From assembly GCF_003020125.1 (NCBI RefSeq), contig NZ_PYFW01000017.1, positions 1 through 62,874 on the forward strand: a stretch of DNA of 62,874 nt, read 5' to 3'. A program made the translations under genes and the position numbers. Origin of the DNA: Bradyrhizobium sp. MOS003. Its GTDB lineage: Bacteria; Pseudomonadota; Alphaproteobacteria; Rhizobiales; Xanthobacteraceae. Each line of letters begins with the position of its first letter. Positions within the stretch are counted from its first letter, which is position 1. Below are positions 60,051 through 62,874 of the stretch, piece by piece. The notes below the pieces were generated by a model. The model was not told the origin of the DNA and made no database searches. It worked only from the letters and a program-made list of their open reading frames with translations.

Positions 60051-61109
60051 GTGGCTGACGGCGTCAGGAAAGACGAAGAATTCTCGGGCACCAAGCCGGT
60101 CGAGGAGCGTCATCGCTTCGACGAGCTGCGCCTGGAAGCCTGGATGCGCGACAACGTCGAGGGCTATGAGGGCCCGCTGGTCGTGCTCCAGTTCAAGGGC
60201 GGCCAATCCAATCCGACTTACCGGCTGAACACGCCGAAGCGTTCCTACGTGATGCGCCGCAAGCCGTTCGGCAAGCTGCTGCCCTCCGCGCATGCGGTCG
60301 ATCGCGAATATCGCGTCATCGCGGCTCTTGGGAAACAGGGCTTCCCGGTCGCGCGCGCCTATGCGCTGTGCCAGGACGATGGTGTCATCGGCGCCGCCTT
60401 CTACATCATGTCGATGGAAGAGGGCCGTGTGTTCTGGGATCCGACGCTGCCGAGCCAGACGCCGGAGGATCGCCGCAAGATCTTCACCAGCAAGATCGAG
60501 ACGCTGGCGAAACTGCACATGTACGATCCCACGGCGATCGGCCTCGGCGAGTTCGGCAAGCCCGGCAATTATTTCGCGCGACAGATCGACCGCTGGACTA
60601 AGCAGTATCGCGCGTCCGAGACCCAGCACATTCCGGAGTTCGAGAAGGTCGCCGAATGGCTGCCGAAGACGGTACCGGAACAGGCGCGCGTCTCGATCGT
60701 CCACGGCGACTATCGCCTCGACAACATGATTTTCCATCCGACGGAACCGCGCGTGCTGGCCGTGCTGGACTGGGAGCTGTCGACGCTCGGCGATCCCATG
60801 GCCGACTTCACCTATCTCTTGATGCAGTGGATCATGCCGGGCCTGGATGGCGCCGATCTCAAGGCGCTCAACATCCCGAGCGTGGAGGAAGCCGCGCAGA
60901 TCTATTGCAACGTCACCAAGATGACGGTGCCGGATCTCAACTGGTACTTCGCCTACAATCTGTTCCGCCTCGCCGGCATCACCCAAGGCATCGCCGGCCG
61001 CGTCCGCGACGGCACCGCCGCCAACGCCAAGGCGCTGGAGTCAGCCAAGCGCACCGTGCCGCTTTCCAAGGCGTCATGGGAATACGCGCAGAAGGCAGGG
61101 GCGGTGTAG
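60051..61109 (+). CDS. Aminoglycoside-phosphotransferase-fold kinase (ACAD10/11-like)
   Basis: 352 aa from GTG 60051 behind GGGAGCG. HGDYRLDNMIF (about 218-228, catalytic loop) and LAVLDWELSTLGDPMADF (metal-binding). This is the APH-like kinase found with acyl-CoA dehydrogenases; in human ACAD10/11 the two are fused and process 4-hydroxy fatty acids by phosphorylating the hydroxyl. Here the two proteins are separate but adjacent, so a similar pathway is likely. Confidence 0.93.
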   Translation: MADGVRKDEEFSGTKPVEERHRFDELRLEAWMRDNVEGYEGPLVVLQFKGGQSNPTYRLNTPKRSYVMRRKPFGKLLPSAHAVDREYRVIAALGKQGFPVARAYALCQDDGVIGAAFYIMSMEEGRVFWDPTLPSQTPEDRRKIFTSKIETLAKLHMYDPTAIGLGEFGKPGNYFARQIDRWTKQYRASETQHIPEFEKVAEWLPKTVPEQARVSIVHGDYRLDNMIFHPTEPRVLAVLDWELSTLGDPMADFTYLLMQWIMPGLDGADLKALNIPSVEEAAQIYCNVTKMTVPDLNWYFAYNLFRLAGITQGIAGRVRDGTAANAKALESAKRTVPLSKASWEYAQKAGAV

Positions 61110-61175
61110 GAATGCGAAGGCGCGGCCGGTGGCCGGGCCTTCGCGTTGTGGTTCCCGGATGCTTCCGCAGTCTCC

Positions 61176-61256
61176 GTCATTGCAAGAGGAGCGTAGCAAT
61201 CCAGAATCTGTCCGCAGCGGCAGTCTGGATTGCTTTGCTTCGCTCGCAATGACGAG
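61176..61256. repeat. REP-like palindrome, copy 3
   Basis: CGTCATTGCAAGAGGAGCG...CAATCCAGAATC answered by GTCTGGATTGCTTTGCTTCGCTCGCAATGACGAG. Family shared with 298-385 and 20228-20305. Between the kinase and argE genes, convergent 3' ends. Confidence 0.75.
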
Positions 61257-61263
61257 CAACGTC

Positions 61264-62436
61264 TCAGCCCTTCACACAATGCGCGATCAGCTTCTCCACG
61301 AACCCCGCGCACTTCTCCAGCTCGGCCATCTCCACGAACTCATCCGGCGTATGCGCCTGCGCGATCGAGCCCGGGCCGATCACCACTGACGGCACATCAG
61401 CCATGCTGGCAAACAAGCTCGCCTCGGTGCCGAAGGCGACCTTGGCGTGGTCGTTGCGGCCCGCAAGGCTCTTGGCGAGCGTGACGATGGTCGCGTCGGC
61501 CGCGGTGTCGAGCGCGGGGTAGTCGAGGATCTCCTCGAAATCGATGCCGCATTCCGGGCTTCTCGCCTTCATCGCCGGTTCGATCTCGGCCTTGGCCCAG
61601 GCGACGATCGCATCTGTCACCTCGCGAGACTCGGTGATGCCGATGCCGCGGCATTCGAAATCCACCGTGCAGGTGTCGGGCACGATGTTCAGCGCGGCGC
61701 CGCCATGCACGATGCTGGTGAGCAGCGTCGAGTGCGGCACGTCGTAAAGGCTGTCGGTTGCGCGCACGGCCGCGAGTGCAACCGCGCGCCGTCGGATCTC
61801 GACGATCAACTCGGCCGCGTATTCGATCGCGTTGACGCCGTCGGGCGCAATCGAGGAATGGCGGGCGAGCCCGTGAAAGGTCGCGCGCACGCCGTGCTTG
61901 CCCTTGTGGCCGATGATGACCTTCATCTCGGTCGGCTCGCCGATGAAGGCGCCGAGCGGCCGGACCTTCTTCTTGGCAACCTCGCGCAGCATCGGCCGCA
62001 CGCCGACGCAGCCGATCTCCTCGTCGTAGGAGATCGCCAGATGAATCGGTGTCGTGAGCTTGGCCTCCACCATCTCCGGCACCATGGCAAGGCACACGGC
62101 GACGAAGCCCTTCATGTCGGTGGTGCCGCGGCCGTAGAGCTTGCCGTCGCGTTCGACCAGCTTGAACGGATCGTGGCTCCAGTCCTGACCCACGACAGGC
62201 ACGACGTCGGTATGGCCCGACAGCACCAGGCCCGGGCGGTCCTCGGGGCCGATCGTGACCCACAGCGAGGCCTTTTGCCCGGTCGCATCGGTGATGCGCT
62301 CGCTTTTGACGCCAAACGCGGCGAGGTAGCGCTCGATATGGGCAATCAGGGGCAGGTTGGTGCGATCGCTGACGGTGTCGAAGGCGACGAGGTCGGCGAG
62401 GAGTTTTCGAATCCGGTCGGGTCTTGGGCTTGGCAT
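61264..62436 (-). CDS. argE: Acetylornithine deacetylase
   Basis: 390 aa, M20 metallopeptidase family. SGHTDVVPVV (metal His), GRGTTDMKGFVA (metal Asp), ISYDEEIGCVG (catalytic and metal Glu), GEPTEMKVIIGHKG and FGTEASLFAS. Deacetylates N-acetylornithine in arginine synthesis; M20 relatives such as succinyl-diaminopimelate desuccinylase are possible but the motif set fits ArgE. ATG 62436 chosen; an in-frame GTG precedes it by two codons. Stand-alone gene. Confidence 0.92.
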   Translation of the reverse strand: MPSPRPDRIRKLLADLVAFDTVSDRTNLPLIAHIERYLAAFGVKSERITDATGQKASLWVTIGPEDRPGLVLSGHTDVVPVVGQDWSHDPFKLVERDGKLYGRGTTDMKGFVAVCLAMVPEMVEAKLTTPIHLAISYDEEIGCVGVRPMLREVAKKKVRPLGAFIGEPTEMKVIIGHKGKHGVRATFHGLARHSSIAPDGVNAIEYAAELIVEIRRRAVALAAVRATDSLYDVPHSTLLTSIVHGGAALNIVPDTCTVDFECRGIGITESREVTDAIVAWAKAEIEPAMKARSPECGIDFEEILDYPALDTAADATIVTLAKSLAGRNDHAKVAFGTEASLFASMADVPSVVIGPGSIAQAHTPDEFVEMAELEKCAGFVEKLIAHCVKG

Positions 62437-62525
62437 TTTCACAGTCTTGTCAGGGGTATGGAAGCTGAGGTGCTTGCAGGAACCATACCAACGCGGTGGC
62501 TGATTGCGCAAATCAACACGCACCC

Positions 62526-62603
62526 GTAGCCCGGGTGAGCGAAGCGATACCCGCGACCGCTGGCGGCGCGAATCCCGGATATTGCTTCGCTCATCCAGGC
62601 TAC
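62526..62603. repeat. Short inverted repeat (GTAGCCCGGG family)
   Basis: GTAGCCCGGGTGAGCGAAGCGATA answered by ATTGCTTCGCTCATCCAGGCTAC. A dispersed intergenic palindrome, between argE and the terminal element. Confidence 0.7.
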
Positions 62604-62874
62604 AAGACCTTGCGCTGCCCGACGGGCAAAACACGCCATCCATGGGTCCATGCCGGTCACCGAAAATATTCCACTTTACCGAAATTCGGAATTGGCTTAT
62701 GTGTGCGGCATCCCGACCCAACGAAAGGGGCGTATCGCGATCGTCACGAACGCGGGTCGGGTGGCGGTGGACGTGGGTCACATCGGCGCCAAGGATTTTG
62801 CAGGGCGGGCAACCGTGAGCGAAACACCTGGCGCGCACGACCGGTGTGATCGGCGTACGGCAAAATCGTGTGGT
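62604..62874. other. Left end of a dispersed element, cut by the window
   Basis: No gene is seen. From memory this stretch (TTTACCGAAATTCGG, then GGGCGTATCGCGATCGTCACGAACGCGGG and CGTACGGCAAAATCGTGTGG) is the first part of a repeated, roughly 0.6-kb intergenic element common in Bradyrhizobium, the end of which resembles bases 1-100 of this window. The open frames here are not credible genes. Confidence 0.5.

Noticed and set aside
1..62874. CRISPR arrays, complete transposons or prophage
   Set aside because: No regularly spaced identical repeats, no transposase ORF and no phage structural genes were seen on either strand.

Overview
The window looks like chromosomal DNA of an alphaproteobacterium of the Bradyrhizobium / Rhodopseudomonas group. 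This rests on the high G+C and GTG/TTG starts, a CtrA-type TTAA-N7-TTAA site, DUF2336 and alphaproteobacterial ClpP-like and NifU-like proteins, and dispersed intergenic palindromes of the kind I associate with Bradyrhizobium. No rRNA operon, complete insertion sequence, prophage or CRISPR array is visible. There are three tRNA genes: Thr-TGT, Tyr-GTA and Gly-TCC.

1-14.5 kb: a repeat-filled gene-free stretch, a PAS-GGDEF-EAL c-di-GMP protein, a Tat-exported serine hydrolase, a nitroreductase, thrS, an MFS exporter, secreted and lipoprotein genes, an APC permease operon and yidD. 14.7-22.4 kb: a ClpP-like secreted protein, a NifU-like scaffold, folE-hisI, a lytic transglycosylase behind a CtrA-type box, a DUF2336 protein, an HPt / receiver pair and nadK. 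22.5-36.3 kb: an S10-like carboxypeptidase, a second SxxK hydrolase, many small exported or membrane proteins, an outer-membrane beta-barrel, a chemoreceptor, a methyltransferase and a cytochrome-c/PQQ dehydrogenase resembling polyvinyl alcohol dehydrogenase. 36.3-46.2 kb: an integrase scar at tRNA-Thr, small secreted proteins, rlmB, tRNA-Tyr, a luciferase-like monooxygenase, a quinone oxidoreductase, a UvrD-like helicase, a TMEM175-like protein and a very short transcription unit next to tRNA-Gly. 46.3-54.6 kb: VIT1-like and FNT-family membrane proteins, a DUF2231 / sorbosone-dehydrogenase / DUF2188 cluster, an MFS transporter, a class III CoA-transferase and a BKACE enzyme. 55-62.4 kb: a RidA protein, an AT-richer four-gene island, a TetR / acyl-CoA dehydrogenase / aminoglycoside-phosphotransferase-like catabolic unit and argE. 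The window ends in what looks like the other end of the dispersed repeat with which it begins.

Two places look most worth following up. The first is the compact, AT-richer, overlapping four-gene unit at 55,590-57,763. Its first and last proteins share a short motif of the form T-x-G-[DNS]-[YH]-S-P-G-x-V-x-G-N-Y, three copies in all; none of the four proteins belongs to a family I recognise, and a 9-bp dyad lies upstream. The second is a complete mini-gene on the minus strand at 46,027-45,823. It has a near-consensus sigma-70 promoter with a 17-bp spacer, an SD complementary to the 16S rRNA 3' tail over 15-17 nt, a 14-codon ORF started by GTG, and an intrinsic terminator.

The rest is metabolic, transport and signalling capacity of a soil bacterium. 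The 52-62 kb part looks biased to acyl-CoA / beta-keto-acid catabolism under a TetR-family repressor with a visible operator-like dyad. All functional calls come from reading motifs by eye; no database search was possible.
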